Shown here: piece after piece, positions 49,916-58,841 of the stretch
Layout: each line of letters starts with the position of its first letter
How positions within the stretch are numbered: the stretch's first letter is position 1
Origin: Streptomyces ardesiacus
GTDB taxonomy: Bacteria > Actinomycetota > Actinomycetes > Streptomycetales > Streptomycetaceae
Assembly (NCBI RefSeq): GCF_003112575.1
Contig: NZ_BEWC01000011.1
Coordinates: forward strand, 1 to 64,000
Direction: 5' to 3'
Length of the DNA stretch: 64,000 bases
Notes under the pieces: generated by a model
What the model was told of the DNA's origin: nothing
The model's database searches: none
Seen by the model: the letters and a program-made list of their open reading frames with translations, nothing else
Translations under genes and position numbers: made by a program

Positions 49916-52801
49916 ATGGACCAGGAACGGGTCGTTGAGGTCTGGAATCCGGTCTCGAAGAGGTCGGGCAGCGGGTACCTGATCGGTGACGATGTGGTGC
50001 TCACGGCGCACCACATCGTGGCCGGGGTTCCCCTGCGCGGCGCTGTGGAGGTCCGGCAACTGGATCCGGAGGGCGGTACGGACTGGATGGCCGCCGAGCC
50101 GGTGTGGCTGCCGGAAGCAGCGGCTTCCGGGGTGCCGCCGGACATGGACGGAGCGCTGCTGCGGATCACCGCGCCGAACTGGCGGCCGCCGGCGACTTCC
50201 GCGGTGCGCTTCGGGCGGGTCGTGGGCAAGCACCGGTTGCCCTGCGTCGGGCTGGGCTTTCCCGATGCGGTGACACGCCCCGGCCGTGTACGGGACACCA
50301 TGCCCGTACGTGGCCATGTCGACCCGTTGCACGGCATGAAGTCGCGGATGACGACGGTGCAGGTCGACGAGGGTATCGTGCCGAGCCGTTCGGGCTGGAG
50401 GGGCAGTTCGGGGACCGGGCTGCTGTGCGGACCGTACCTGATCGCGGTCGTGACGGCGGAAAAGAGCCTGGCCCCCGGCGTGCTGGAGGCCGTCCCCGTC
50501 AGCGTCCTCGCTGAACTGCCGGGATTCGAGCAGACCCTGTACGCCCACGGGGTCCACTTCGTCACTGAGGACATCGACGGGGCGCCCCCGGATCCCGACG
50601 ACGAGCCGGACTGCACGCCGATCGCCATGCCTCCGCCCTCCTCACGGCAACGCCTGAGGAAGCTGCTGGCGCCCGCAGCGACAGGGACGGCGACGACCCT
50701 GGCGCTTCTGGCGCTGGCCCCGCCCTCGCCGAGCGTCACCTGGCCGGCCGGGTCGGCACTCTCCGGCGTTCTGGCCGGGTGGGGTATGGATTGGTTCCGT
50801 GGCGCGCGGTCGGCGGGAGACGTTCGGGAATCCGCGATCCGAAGGCTGCGCGAGGCCGTCCGGGCAGAGGTGGGGCGACGTCGTCGGCAACTGCTGGGCA
50901 ACGACGACAAGGCCATCAACGTCACTTTCGTCACCCTGCCGCAGCACGGCAGGAACGCCGACAAGGCTTCGCCCCGCGGGGATTTCGACGGCATCGCCCG
51001 TTACCTGGACGCGCTCCGGCCCCAACGCCTGGTCATCACGGGCGGTCCCGGATCGGGCAAGACGCTCCTGGCGTATGAACTCGTTCATCGGTTGCTCGCC
51101 CGCAAGCACTACGACGGACCTGTTCCGGTCCCGGTCGACCTGTCGGGGTGGGACACCGGCGTGTTGTTCACCGACTGGTTCGCCGCTCGCCTGGGGCAGG
51201 AGTACCTGGGCGGTTCCGAGACCCAGGCACGGGACTTGTTGGCCTCCGGCCGCGTCATGCCGGTCCTGGACGGCCTCGACGAGATGGACGCCGCGGACGG
51301 TGAGCGGCCCAGAGCCGTCGCCGCGATCGCCGAACTCAACCGGTTCGCCGGGCCTTTGGCGCTGACCTGTCGTTCGGAGGAGTACGCCGGGCTCAGCCGC
51401 GCCGGTCAGCGTCTGCTGGACTGCGCGACGGTCCGGATCGAGAGGGTCCGTCCCGTCGACGGCTGGCGGTTCCTGGTCGAGCGGACGGTGGACAGAGCCC
51501 GGCTTGCCGAGTTGGAGAACGATATCTGCACAGCGGGGACGGTCTTGGGAGCGGTGCTGTCCTCGCCCTGGATGCTCACGCTGGCGTCACTGGCCTCGCA
51601 GACCGACGCCGGAGCCGCGAAACTGCTCTCGTTCATCGGCGCGCCGGCCTCGGACATCCGAGCGCGGGAAGAGTTGCGGGCGACCTTGCTGGAGGAACTC
51701 ATACCGTCCTTGTGCGAGCCGGATCCGGCCGACCGGCGCCGGCGGTACCAGGCGGCAGCCGTGAGTCAGTGGCTGCGGCTGCTCACCGCGAGCCTGCGCG
51801 TCGGCCAGGCGGCACCGGCCGACGGCGGCGGCGCCGTCATGCCCTCCCGGGACCTGGCCATCCACACGCTGTGGCCGGTCGCGGGGCCCCGCAGCGCCCG
51901 CTACGCCGCCGCGGCGGTCACCATCGCCTGCTGGCTCCCCGCCCTGCTGTCCCTGGCGGTCTGCCTCCACCGCAACCACGCCCTGCCCCTGCTGCTCGCA
52001 CTGCTGACCCCTGCGCCGCTGCTGTCGGCCTGGAACGCACGCGCACGGTACGTCGAACCCCGCCGCATCTTGTTCCGGCGGCTGGGCAGCAGACTCGGCT
52101 GGAGCCGGATATTGCTGGGAGCCACACTGGGCGGCGTCCTCATGCTGCCCCTGACCCCCGTGTTCGGTCAGGGTTTCGCGTTGGCCGCCGGCGCCGGTTC
52201 CGCCGCCGTCTTCGGTTTCGGCCTGGCGCTGTCCGTGCGGGCGGACATCGACCGCTCTCATCTGATGTCCGTCAGTGTCCCGACTGCCCTGCTGGTGACC
52301 GTGGGGGCCGGGCTCCTCGTCGGCCGACTCGGCGATTTCATCGGGCTCGTCGCGGGATGCGGTGCCGGAGCGATCGGGTTGGCGGTGGGGGTACCCGCAG
52401 GACTGCGCGCCGCTCGGCGAAACAATGGCGGAGAGCCGGACCCGGATCCGCCCGGGGTGCCCACGCCGCTGTCCCCCCTGCGCAATGACGTGACGGCAGG
52501 GGTGGTGTCCGGCGTCGTCGTCGCGATACTCACGCTCTACGGGACGCTGTGCGTCGAGTGGTTGCGGGTCGACTGGCCCCTCGCTGTCCTCACGGCCCTT
52601 GCCTGCGGTGTGGCTGCCGGGCCCGGTTTCGTCGCAGTCACCGGACGCCAGTACCTCGGGCTGCTTCTGGCCATGCGCGGAAAGCTGCCGTGGCGCCTGA
52701 CCGCATTCCTCCGCTGGTGCCACGAACGCGGTCTGCTGAGGTCGGCTGGCACCGTCTACCAGGTACGTCACGACGAGCTTCTTGAGTGGCTCCAGCACTG
52801 A
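49916..52801 (+). CDS. Trypsin-like protease / NACHT NTPase / membrane protein (putative conflict-system effector)
   Basis: 961 residues in three parts. Residues 1 to about 210 form a trypsin-like domain with a probable triad His33 (LTAHHI), Asp78 (MDGALL) and Ser165 (GSSGTG). A NACHT module follows, with Walker A GGPGSGKT near 375-384 and Walker B VMPVLDGLDEMD near 450. The C-terminal third carries several membrane segments, about 660-860 (WLPALLSLAVCL, VPTALLVTVGAGLLVG). STAND NTPases fused to a protease are described as inducible conflict or suicide systems: nucleotide switching on sensing an invader would activate the protease. The trypco2 gene upstream supports this. Triad residues look intact. 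The trigger and protease target are unknown. Confidence 0.87.
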   Translation: MDQERVVEVWNPVSKRSGSGYLIGDDVVLTAHHIVAGVPLRGAVEVRQLDPEGGTDWMAAEPVWLPEAAASGVPPDMDGALLRITAPNWRPPATSAVRFGRVVGKHRLPCVGLGFPDAVTRPGRVRDTMPVRGHVDPLHGMKSRMTTVQVDEGIVPSRSGWRGSSGTGLLCGPYLIAVVTAEKSLAPGVLEAVPVSVLAELPGFEQTLYAHGVHFVTEDIDGAPPDPDDEPDCTPIAMPPPSSRQRLRKLLAPAATGTATTLALLALAPPSPSVTWPAGSALSGVLAGWGMDWFRGARSAGDVRESAIRRLREAVRAEVGRRRRQLLGNDDKAINVTFVTLPQHGRNADKASPRGDFDGIARYLDALRPQRLVITGGPGSGKTLLAYELVHRLLARKHYDGPVPVPVDLSGWDTGVLFTDWFAARLGQEYLGGSETQARDLLASGRVMPVLDGLDEMDAADGERPRAVAAIAELNRFAGPLALTCRSEEYAGLSRAGQRLLDCATVRIERVRPVDGWRFLVERTVDRARLAELENDICTAGTVLGAVLSSPWMLTLASLASQTDAGAAKLLSFIGAPASDIRAREELRATLLEELIPSLCEPDPADRRRRYQAAAVSQWLRLLTASLRVGQAAPADGGGAVMPSRDLAIHTLWPVAGPRSARYAAAAVTIACWLPALLSLAVCLHRNHALPLLLALLTPAPLLSAWNARARYVEPRRILFRRLGSRLGWSRILLGATLGGVLMLPLTPVFGQGFALAAGAGSAAVFGFGLALSVRADIDRSHLMSVSVPTALLVTVGAGLLVGRLGDFIGLVAGCGAGAIGLAVGVPAGLRAARRNNGGEPDPDPPGVPTPLSPLRNDVTAGVVSGVVVAILTLYGTLCVEWLRVDWPLAVLTALACGVAAGPGFVAVTGRQYLGLLLAMRGKLPWRLTAFLRWCHERGLLRSAGTVYQVRHDELLEWLQH

Positions 52802-53334
52802 CCCCTGACGGTGCGTTACCCGCTCCGTCACGCGACACGGTGGCAGCCCCTGGCAACCGGTCCGGCCCCTGGTAGAGCAGCAGGTTGACGATCTCCCGCA
52901 TCGCGTACCGACCCTGATGGCCGCTGACCCTTCCCGCCAGCTCCGAGACAATGATCCACGTCGCCTCGATCGACAACCCCGCCAAGCGCATAACGGACGA
53001 GACAACACCAACTTGGCGAGGGACCTAAGAGAGCAGAATGGGCAATTCGCCTGGACCGAATGCCTTCTGAGGGTGTGGCTGTGCGTATCCCGGCCGGTCG
53101 GCGGCTGTGGGCATGTTGGGCTGGACACCGTAAGTGAGCGCAAGCCCTACAAGACCGATGTGAGCGACGAGCAAGTGGGCGTTGGCAATCAGCGCGGCGT
53201 TTCGGCGCGAAGTCGGCGTCTCACCCGCCAGTTCCGCACGGCGACACGAAAGGTCAACAAAGATGCGGAGGAGGCGGCGTCGCGAATGGATTCGGGTCGC
53301 CGCCCCCTCCGTTGGCTGGCATAGCTCCCTCGAG
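52802..53334. other. Gene-free stretch with a probable transposase remnant
   Basis: This 533-nt gap between the trypsin-NACHT gene and the monooxygenase fragment has no credible intact gene. Only 52861-53000 (minus strand) shows a likely coding relic; the remainder has weak codon bias and nothing I recognise. Confidence 0.6.
52861..53000 (-). pseudogene. Fragment of an IS5-type transposase (degraded)
   Basis: On the minus strand, GRYAMREIVNLLLYQG continues in another frame as GRTGCQ, like the N-terminal RY-REIVNA-LY--RTGCQW region of IS5-family transposases. A frameshift near 52880 and the absence of any downstream catalytic part mark it as a relic. No terminal inverted repeats were found. 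The call rests on short motif similarity only. Confidence 0.4.
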
Positions 53335-53631
53335 TCACCCCGCTCTCAGGGAGTGAATGGTTGGCGCGAGGTGCTCCGCGACATTGCCGAGGATGCGCAA
53401 GTTCTCCCGCACGCCGAGCGTGTTGGGGATCGTGACAAGCAGGGTGTCCGCCTCCTCCGCTGCGTGATCTTGCTGAATCTCCCTGGTGATGGCCTCCGGC
53501 TCTCCGATGAAGCTCTTCCCGAAACGGGAGACGGCACCTCCAAGGACGCCGACGTCTTCTTGTGCTTGGAGCGCCGCGGGGCCGAACAAGGATCGGTCAC
53601 GGTCGGATACGATCGGCAGGATGCTGCGCAC
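53335..53631 (-). pseudogene. C-terminal fragment of a luciferase-like flavin monooxygenase
   Basis: The 98-residue frame contains SFIGEPEAITREIQQD, then ADTLLVTIPNTLGVRENLRIL and NVAEHLAPTI. This resembles the C-terminal region of LLM-class flavin-dependent oxidoreductases (a GTPE-like motif, then the last helices). The TIM-barrel body is missing. It abuts the broken kinase gene, with a junction near 53600-53650. It is probably a dead remnant brought together by a deletion. Confidence 0.55.
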
Positions 53632-54178
53632 GACGGCGACGCGCGACCGTGTTGGCGGCGGTCAGCGACACGCGTGACTCCGCGAACACCGCGAGGCCGA
53701 AGTCGATCACCTTCGGTCCGTTGGGCCCGAGGAGCACGTTGGCCGGCTTGAGATCGCGGTGCAGCAGCCCCTGTTTGTGCACCGTCGCCAGTGCTTCCGC
53801 GAGCGTCGCGCCCAGCGAGGCGGTGAGGAGGGCGTCCAGCGGTCCGTGACGGGCCACATGCCTGCTGAGGTCCAGCCCCTCGACATACTCCGTCGCCAGC
53901 CACGGCGGGTCCGCCTCCGGGTCGGCGTCCAGGAGGGCGGCGATCCTGGCGCCCCACACCGTCTTGAGGATCTCCACCTCCTGCGCGAACCTCAGCCGGG
54001 TCTCGGAGTCCACGACGGACGGCTTGATCACCTTCACGGCGGCCGGTTCCCCACCCGGCGACTCCCCCAGATACACCTGGCCCATGCCGCCCTGCCCGAT
54101 CCGCCCGAGCAGCTCGTATCCGCCCAGCTCGGCGGGGTCGTCGGGGCTGAGGGGCGCGATGTGCACGTGGGTCCTCAC
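53597..54178 (-). pseudogene. Truncated Ser/Thr protein kinase (Hanks type)
   Basis: 193 residues. The kinase N-lobe is intact (GRIGQGGMGQVYLG glycine loop, AAVKVIKP Lys, HRDLKPANVLL catalytic loop, KVIDFGLAVF DFG motif). The sequence then stops matching soon after DFGLA, where an activation segment, APE motif and C-lobe should follow. The last 15 residues are out of character. The 3' end runs into the monooxygenase fragment. Substrate binding should be lost, so I call it broken. GTG 54178 or 54166 may start it. It lies just downstream of the RHS gene on the same strand. Confidence 0.8.
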
Positions 54179-54247
54179 AATCGGGACTGGCTGCCGGGGC
54201 AGGTGTTCATCGGCACGTTAGACCACTCCGTGCCGGGCAGGTCGGTC

Positions 54248-57200
54248 TCAGACCGGATACGCCGTATGGATATGGCCGTCGCGGATGACGACTTCCACGT
54301 CCCTGGTCTCCCTCCCGCTGCCGTTGATGCCCACGGGCTCGCTGTGTTCGAAGCGGTGAATGTGGCTGTCCTGCCCGGCCCTGGCGCGTGGGTTGGGAAT
54401 GGCGGGGGTGCCGTCGACGCCCTTGCGGAGCCGTCGGCCCAGGACGAAGTCGTCGCCCTCCCAGAAGAAGTCCTCGTAGAACTCACCGGGCAGTGAGGGT
54501 TCCGGCCCGGTGGGGTCGGCATTGTCCCGCACGCGGTCCTGGGCGCCGGGGCCGTGCTGGCCCTCGATGTGGGCCTCGCGTTCCTCGGTGATGCCGTGCC
54601 TGCTGCTCTCGCAGCTCACCAGCCCCCACGGGTCGGTCCAGCGAAGGGGGTCGAGGACGTAGGCATGGTGGTTCGGCGCGGGAGCGAGGCCCAGGGGGTC
54701 CGGGCTGATGTAGCGGGCGTTCTCGGGGTCGTAGTAGCGCCGGAAGTTGTAATGGAGGCCGGTTTCCGGGTCGTGGTACTGGCCCGGGAAGCGCAGAGGG
54801 CAGTCGACCGGGCCGGCGGGACCGCCCACCGGCGTGCCCCACAGCGTCGTGCGCGCCCGCCAGGCGACCCGGCCCTCCTCGTCGACCAGCTCGGTGGGGG
54901 TGCCGACCAGGTCGGTGACGATGGCGTAGAAGCGGCGGTCGACCTCGTCCTGGTCGATCTGCAGCAGCGCACGGTCGGTGCCGGGAGCCCATTCCCAGCT
55001 TCGGGTGGGACCGCCCGCGGAGCTGCTCTGTTCCACCAGGTGGGAACCGTCCCAGGTGAAGGCCGTCTCCTCGACCGGCAGCCCCGCGTCGGACAGCAGG
55101 CGCTTGGCGACGCGGCGGCCGAGACCGTCGTAGACGTACGCCCAGCGGCGCCCGTCCGGGGTCGTGACCTGAGTGAGCCGGTCCTCGGCGTCCCACATGT
55201 AGGTCCACTCCCGCGTCCCCCCGGACAGCAGCTTGCGCGTCTGCCGCACGAGGCGCCCCTGTGCGTCGTGGACGTAGGTGACGTGTCCGGCCCTGCGGAT
55301 GAGTGTGCCGTCGTGGACCCGTTCCCCCTGCGGGCCCTCCGGTGCGTCCGCCCGGCTGACGTTGCCCGCCGCGTCGTAGGCGTAGCGCTCGGACCACCCG
55401 GTGGCGGAGACCGCCTCCACCCGGCCGAGACGGTCACGGCTGAACCGGCGGGTGCCGTGGGTCTGGTCCTCGACGGCGGTCAGGCCGCCGTCCGGTCCGT
55501 ACGTGTACGAGCGGTGCAATAGGGTTTCGTCCGGTGAACCCGTGTCGGAGGCGATTCGGCCGAGGACCCTCTGCTCGGTCAGACGGTGGCCGGCGTCCCA
55601 CTCCTGCGTCAGTACCGCCGTCTCCCCGAGCCGCCGCTCGGTCTCGTGGCCCGAGATCCCGTAGACGAAGGACAGCGAGTCGTCGGCGAGCCGGACCCGG
55701 GTCGGCCGGTTGTTCGCGTCCCATTCCCAATGGCTGACGGCACCCGACGGAGTCCGGCGTTCCGTCCGTCGGCCGAGTACGTCGTACGACGTGCGGACCG
55801 CGCGGCCGTTGCACTCCTCGGAGACGACACGGCCCACCACGTCGCGTTCGAAAGTGAGCGTCGTCTCAGCGGTGACCGCCGTGATGAGCTGCCCCGAGGA
55901 GTCGTAGGCGAAGGTTGCGATCGCTTCGCCGGACCGTCGCTCCACGACCCGGCCGCACGCGTCCCGCACATAGCTGGTGATCTCGCCGGCGCCGTTGGTG
56001 CGCCGGATCAGACGGCCCGCGGCGTCGTAGGTGTAGGCGACGGCGCGGCCGTTGAAGTCCACTTCGCGGACGAGGCGGCCCGCCGGGTCGTAGGTGTACG
56101 ACCACACCGCACCCGACGCGCTCGTCACGGAGGTGAGCCGCAGTTCGGTGTCGTACGCGAACCACGTCGTCGAACCGTCCGCCTCCGTCCTGGAGCGGAG
56201 CCGGTCGAAGTGGGTGAAGGTGTGGGTCGTGCTCCGGCCGTCGAGGCCGGTGTGGCGGAGGATGTTGCCCTCGCCGTCGTAGGACCAGCTCTCACCGCTG
56301 CCGTCGGCCATGACGCGCTCGGCGGGGTAGCCCTCCACCGTCCAGGTGGTGCTTGTCGCCGCACCGGCGGCGTCGACGGTACCCACGATGCGGCCGAAGG
56401 CGTCGCGGGTGACGTGCGACGTACCGCCCAGTGGCGCGGTGACGGAGTCGGGCAGCCCCAGCGGTCCCGGGTGGACGCGGTGGGTCGCCCCCAGGGCGTT
56501 GGTGACGCCGAGCAGTCCACCGGAGGGTTCATGGGCGTAGGTGGTGACGGCACCATCGGCGTCGACGGTCGCCGCCGGGTGGCCGTGCTCGTCGTACGCG
56601 TAGCCTCTCCTGCCGCCGTTCGGCAACGTGATCCACAGGGGACGGTCGGAGGAGTCGTACTCACAGGTGGTGACCGTGCCGTCGGGACGGACCACGGAGA
56701 TGAGGTTGCCACGCTCGTCGTAGCTGTAACGGGACGTGTGGCCCAGCGGATTCGTGCGTGAGAGCAGCCGGTTGTACGCGTCCCACTCGGCGTGGGTGGT
56801 GTTGCCGAGCGGGTCGGTCTGGGCGACGACCTGCCGGCGCTCGTTGTACCGGTAGGCCGTGGTGTGGCCGAGCGAGTCGGTGTAGCGGGTCTCCCGGCCT
56901 TCCGGGTCGTAGGCGATGGAGCAGGACAGGAACCCGTCGGCGCCTTCACCGCGTATGCAACGGTCCTGGTCGTCGTAGGTGAAGCGGTACCAGGTGCCGT
57001 TGCGGTCGGTCCAGGAGGTGATGCGTCCCTGGAGGTCGTAGTCGTACCTGAGGGGAAGACCGCTGGAGTTGTAGATCTCGGTCAGGTGACCCTCGGGGCT
57101 GTAGCCGTAGCGGCGCAGCGTCGTGCCGTCCGGCCCCCTCTCCTCGTCGCGCAGCCGCAGGCCGACGATGCGGTTGCCCTCGGTGTCGACGTGCACATGG

Positions 57201-58759
57201 CGGCCGCCGGAGTCGCGGACGGCGACGGGGGTGCCGGTGTCGTCCCGGTCGATGTCGATGCGCCGTCCACCGCGGTCGGTCACGGCGGCCAGGGGAAGGG
57301 TGAACGCCTCGTAGGCGGCGACGGGTCCGGCGAGTGGGGCGAAGTGGCGGGTGCGTCCGGAGGCCGGGTCGGTGATGCGGAGGGGACTCTGGGGGGAGCC
57401 GTCCCAGTCCAGCGGCCAGCGCGGGCCCTCCGTCGGCATGACCGACGTACCGGGGGCGGGCACGGGATACACGAGGATCATGCCGTCTTCAGCGGCGAAG
57501 ACGACGCCTTCCCCGTCCAGTTCGAGACGCTCGTCGAACGTCGAGGCCCAGGACGGGCCGAACCACGAACCCCAGTTGTACGTCGAGAGATGCGTACGCC
57601 GCAGCACGAGCGGGAGGAGCCCGGGAAGCTCGGCGTCGGTCTCCTCCACGAGCATCTCGCCGGAGACCATGTCGACGGGGTCGCCGTTCTTGCAGCGCCC
57701 CTTGGCCTGTTTGCTCTTGCCGACCGCGTCGTCGGCTCCCTTGCGCAGGCCTCGTCCCAGGCCCTTGGCCATCGCCTTGAGGCCACCCTTGCCCAGGGCT
57801 TTCGCTCCTGTCGCGAGCTTGCCGAGCGTGGTGATGCCCTTGCCGCCGGGGATGCAGTCCAGGGCCGCGAATCCCACGTCCCACAGGGACGCTTGGCCTT
57901 TGCGGTATTTGTTGAGTGTGTCGGCGAGGACGACGAGGGCGGCCACGACGACGATCGCGGCCAGGATCGGTCCGCCGATGATCATCGCGATGACGCCGAC
58001 CACGGTCACGACGATCTTGCAGACCGCGACGATGGTGTCCCAGTTGTCCGAGACCCAGTCGCCGATGTCCTCCCACCACGATCGGTTCTGGATGCCGGCA
58101 TCGGACGCCTCGTCGATCTTGTTCTTGGCCTCGCGAGCGGCGTCCTCGCGCATTTGGCGGGCGTCTTCGGCCATCTTCTTCGCCGTGTCCAGGGCACTCT
58201 GGGCGTCATAGACGGCCGACTGCGCGTTCGTCTGCGCCGTCTTGGCGTGCTGGATGTCCCGGGTGGCCGCCCGCACCTTCGCTTCATCCGGCTTGTCGGC
58301 GTCCGACTTGCTGCCGGTCGGGTCGTCCTCGTACTTGTCGGCCTCCTTGGACGCCCGGGTCACCCAGGAGTCGGCCGAGGAGAGCTTCGACTGTGCCGAG
58401 GAAAGGTCGGCACGGGCTTCGCGCGCCTTCACCAGCGCCTTGTCCGCCAGAGCCTGGGCGCGCTCCAGCTTCGGCCAGAAGTCCGAGAGGGCGTCGCCGC
58501 ACATCCCGTACGACTTCTCCAGCTTCTTCAGGTTCTTCGGGACGCCCGAGAACTCCTCCTTGAAGACCGTGGCCGACTTGCCCGCCCACTCCGCGAGTGT
58601 GCTCTCGCCAGCCATGTTCTTGACCAGGCGCAGGGCGTCGGACACGTCGTCGGCGAAGTCGTGCAGGACTTTCGCCAGCCTGCGCACTCGTTGCGGATCG
58701 CCGGGGGCCGGGTCCTTGTCCAGATCAAGGACATGCCAGTCCGTTGGCCGGTTTCCCAC
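54248..58759 (-). CDS. RHS-repeat polymorphic toxin with C-terminal nuclease-like tip
   Basis: 1503 residues. The N-terminal 200 residues are helical (FADDVSDALRLV, then LAEWAGKSATVF, WXG-like, and coiled coil). A hydrophobic stretch follows (VVTVVGVIAMIIGGPILAAI). The DUF6531-type start of the shell is GDPVDMVSGEMLVEE, then come many RHS/YD repeats and the RHS core end YYDPENARYISPDPLGL. After DPWGL the last ~115 residues are a different domain, with HIEGQHGPG near its start and VEVVIRDGHIHTAYPV at the end; this recalls EndoU/BECR-fold RNases. GTG 58759 is preferred: GGGGGAAG precedes it and VGNRPTDWHVLDLDKDP is the usual start; ATG 58777 is possible. No obvious immunity gene lies downstream. 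Confidence 0.9.
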   Translation of the reverse strand: MGNRPTDWHVLDLDKDPAPGDPQRVRRLAKVLHDFADDVSDALRLVKNMAGESTLAEWAGKSATVFKEEFSGVPKNLKKLEKSYGMCGDALSDFWPKLERAQALADKALVKAREARADLSSAQSKLSSADSWVTRASKEADKYEDDPTGSKSDADKPDEAKVRAATRDIQHAKTAQTNAQSAVYDAQSALDTAKKMAEDARQMREDAAREAKNKIDEASDAGIQNRSWWEDIGDWVSDNWDTIVAVCKIVVTVVGVIAMIIGGPILAAIVVVAALVVLADTLNKYRKGQASLWDVGFAALDCIPGGKGITTLGKLATGAKALGKGGLKAMAKGLGRGLRKGADDAVGKSKQAKGRCKNGDPVDMVSGEMLVEETDAELPGLLPLVLRRTHLSTYNWGSWFGPSWASTFDERLELDGEGVVFAAEDGMILVYPVPAPGTSVMPTEGPRWPLDWDGSPQSPLRITDPASGRTRHFAPLAGPVAAYEAFTLPLAAVTDRGGRRIDIDRDDTGTPVAVRDSGGRHVHVDTEGNRIVGLRLRDEERGPDGTTLRRYGYSPEGHLTEIYNSSGLPLRYDYDLQGRITSWTDRNGTWYRFTYDDQDRCIRGEGADGFLSCSIAYDPEGRETRYTDSLGHTTAYRYNERRQVVAQTDPLGNTTHAEWDAYNRLLSRTNPLGHTSRYSYDERGNLISVVRPDGTVTTCEYDSSDRPLWITLPNGGRRGYAYDEHGHPAATVDADGAVTTYAHEPSGGLLGVTNALGATHRVHPGPLGLPDSVTAPLGGTSHVTRDAFGRIVGTVDAAGAATSTTWTVEGYPAERVMADGSGESWSYDGEGNILRHTGLDGRSTTHTFTHFDRLRSRTEADGSTTWFAYDTELRLTSVTSASGAVWSYTYDPAGRLVREVDFNGRAVAYTYDAAGRLIRRTNGAGEITSYVRDACGRVVERRSGEAIATFAYDSSGQLITAVTAETTLTFERDVVGRVVSEECNGRAVRTSYDVLGRRTERRTPSGAVSHWEWDANNRPTRVRLADDSLSFVYGISGHETERRLGETAVLTQEWDAGHRLTEQRVLGRIASDTGSPDETLLHRSYTYGPDGGLTAVEDQTHGTRRFSRDRLGRVEAVSATGWSERYAYDAAGNVSRADAPEGPQGERVHDGTLIRRAGHVTYVHDAQGRLVRQTRKLLSGGTREWTYMWDAEDRLTQVTTPDGRRWAYVYDGLGRRVAKRLLSDAGLPVEETAFTWDGSHLVEQSSSAGGPTRSWEWAPGTDRALLQIDQDEVDRRFYAIVTDLVGTPTELVDEEGRVAWRARTTLWGTPVGGPAGPVDCPLRFPGQYHDPETGLHYNFRRYYDPENARYISPDPLGLAPAPNHHAYVLDPLRWTDPWGLVSCESSRHGITEEREAHIEGQHGPGAQDRVRDNADPTGPEPSLPGEFYEDFFWEGDDFVLGRRLRKGVDGTPAIPNPRARAGQDSHIHRFEHSEPVGINGSGRETRDVEVVIRDGHIHTAYPV

Positions 58760-58841
58760 GTACTTCCCCCGTCGCATGGCTCCAGTCAAGGCACGTATGC
58801 CTCAGCAAAGTTACTTGATCTCCAGCTCTTAGACTCGGGGC

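Noticed and set aside
53182..53751. 189-codon plus-strand frame
   Set aside because: It lies antisense to the monooxygenase and kinase fragments, is Arg rich and has no recognisable motif.
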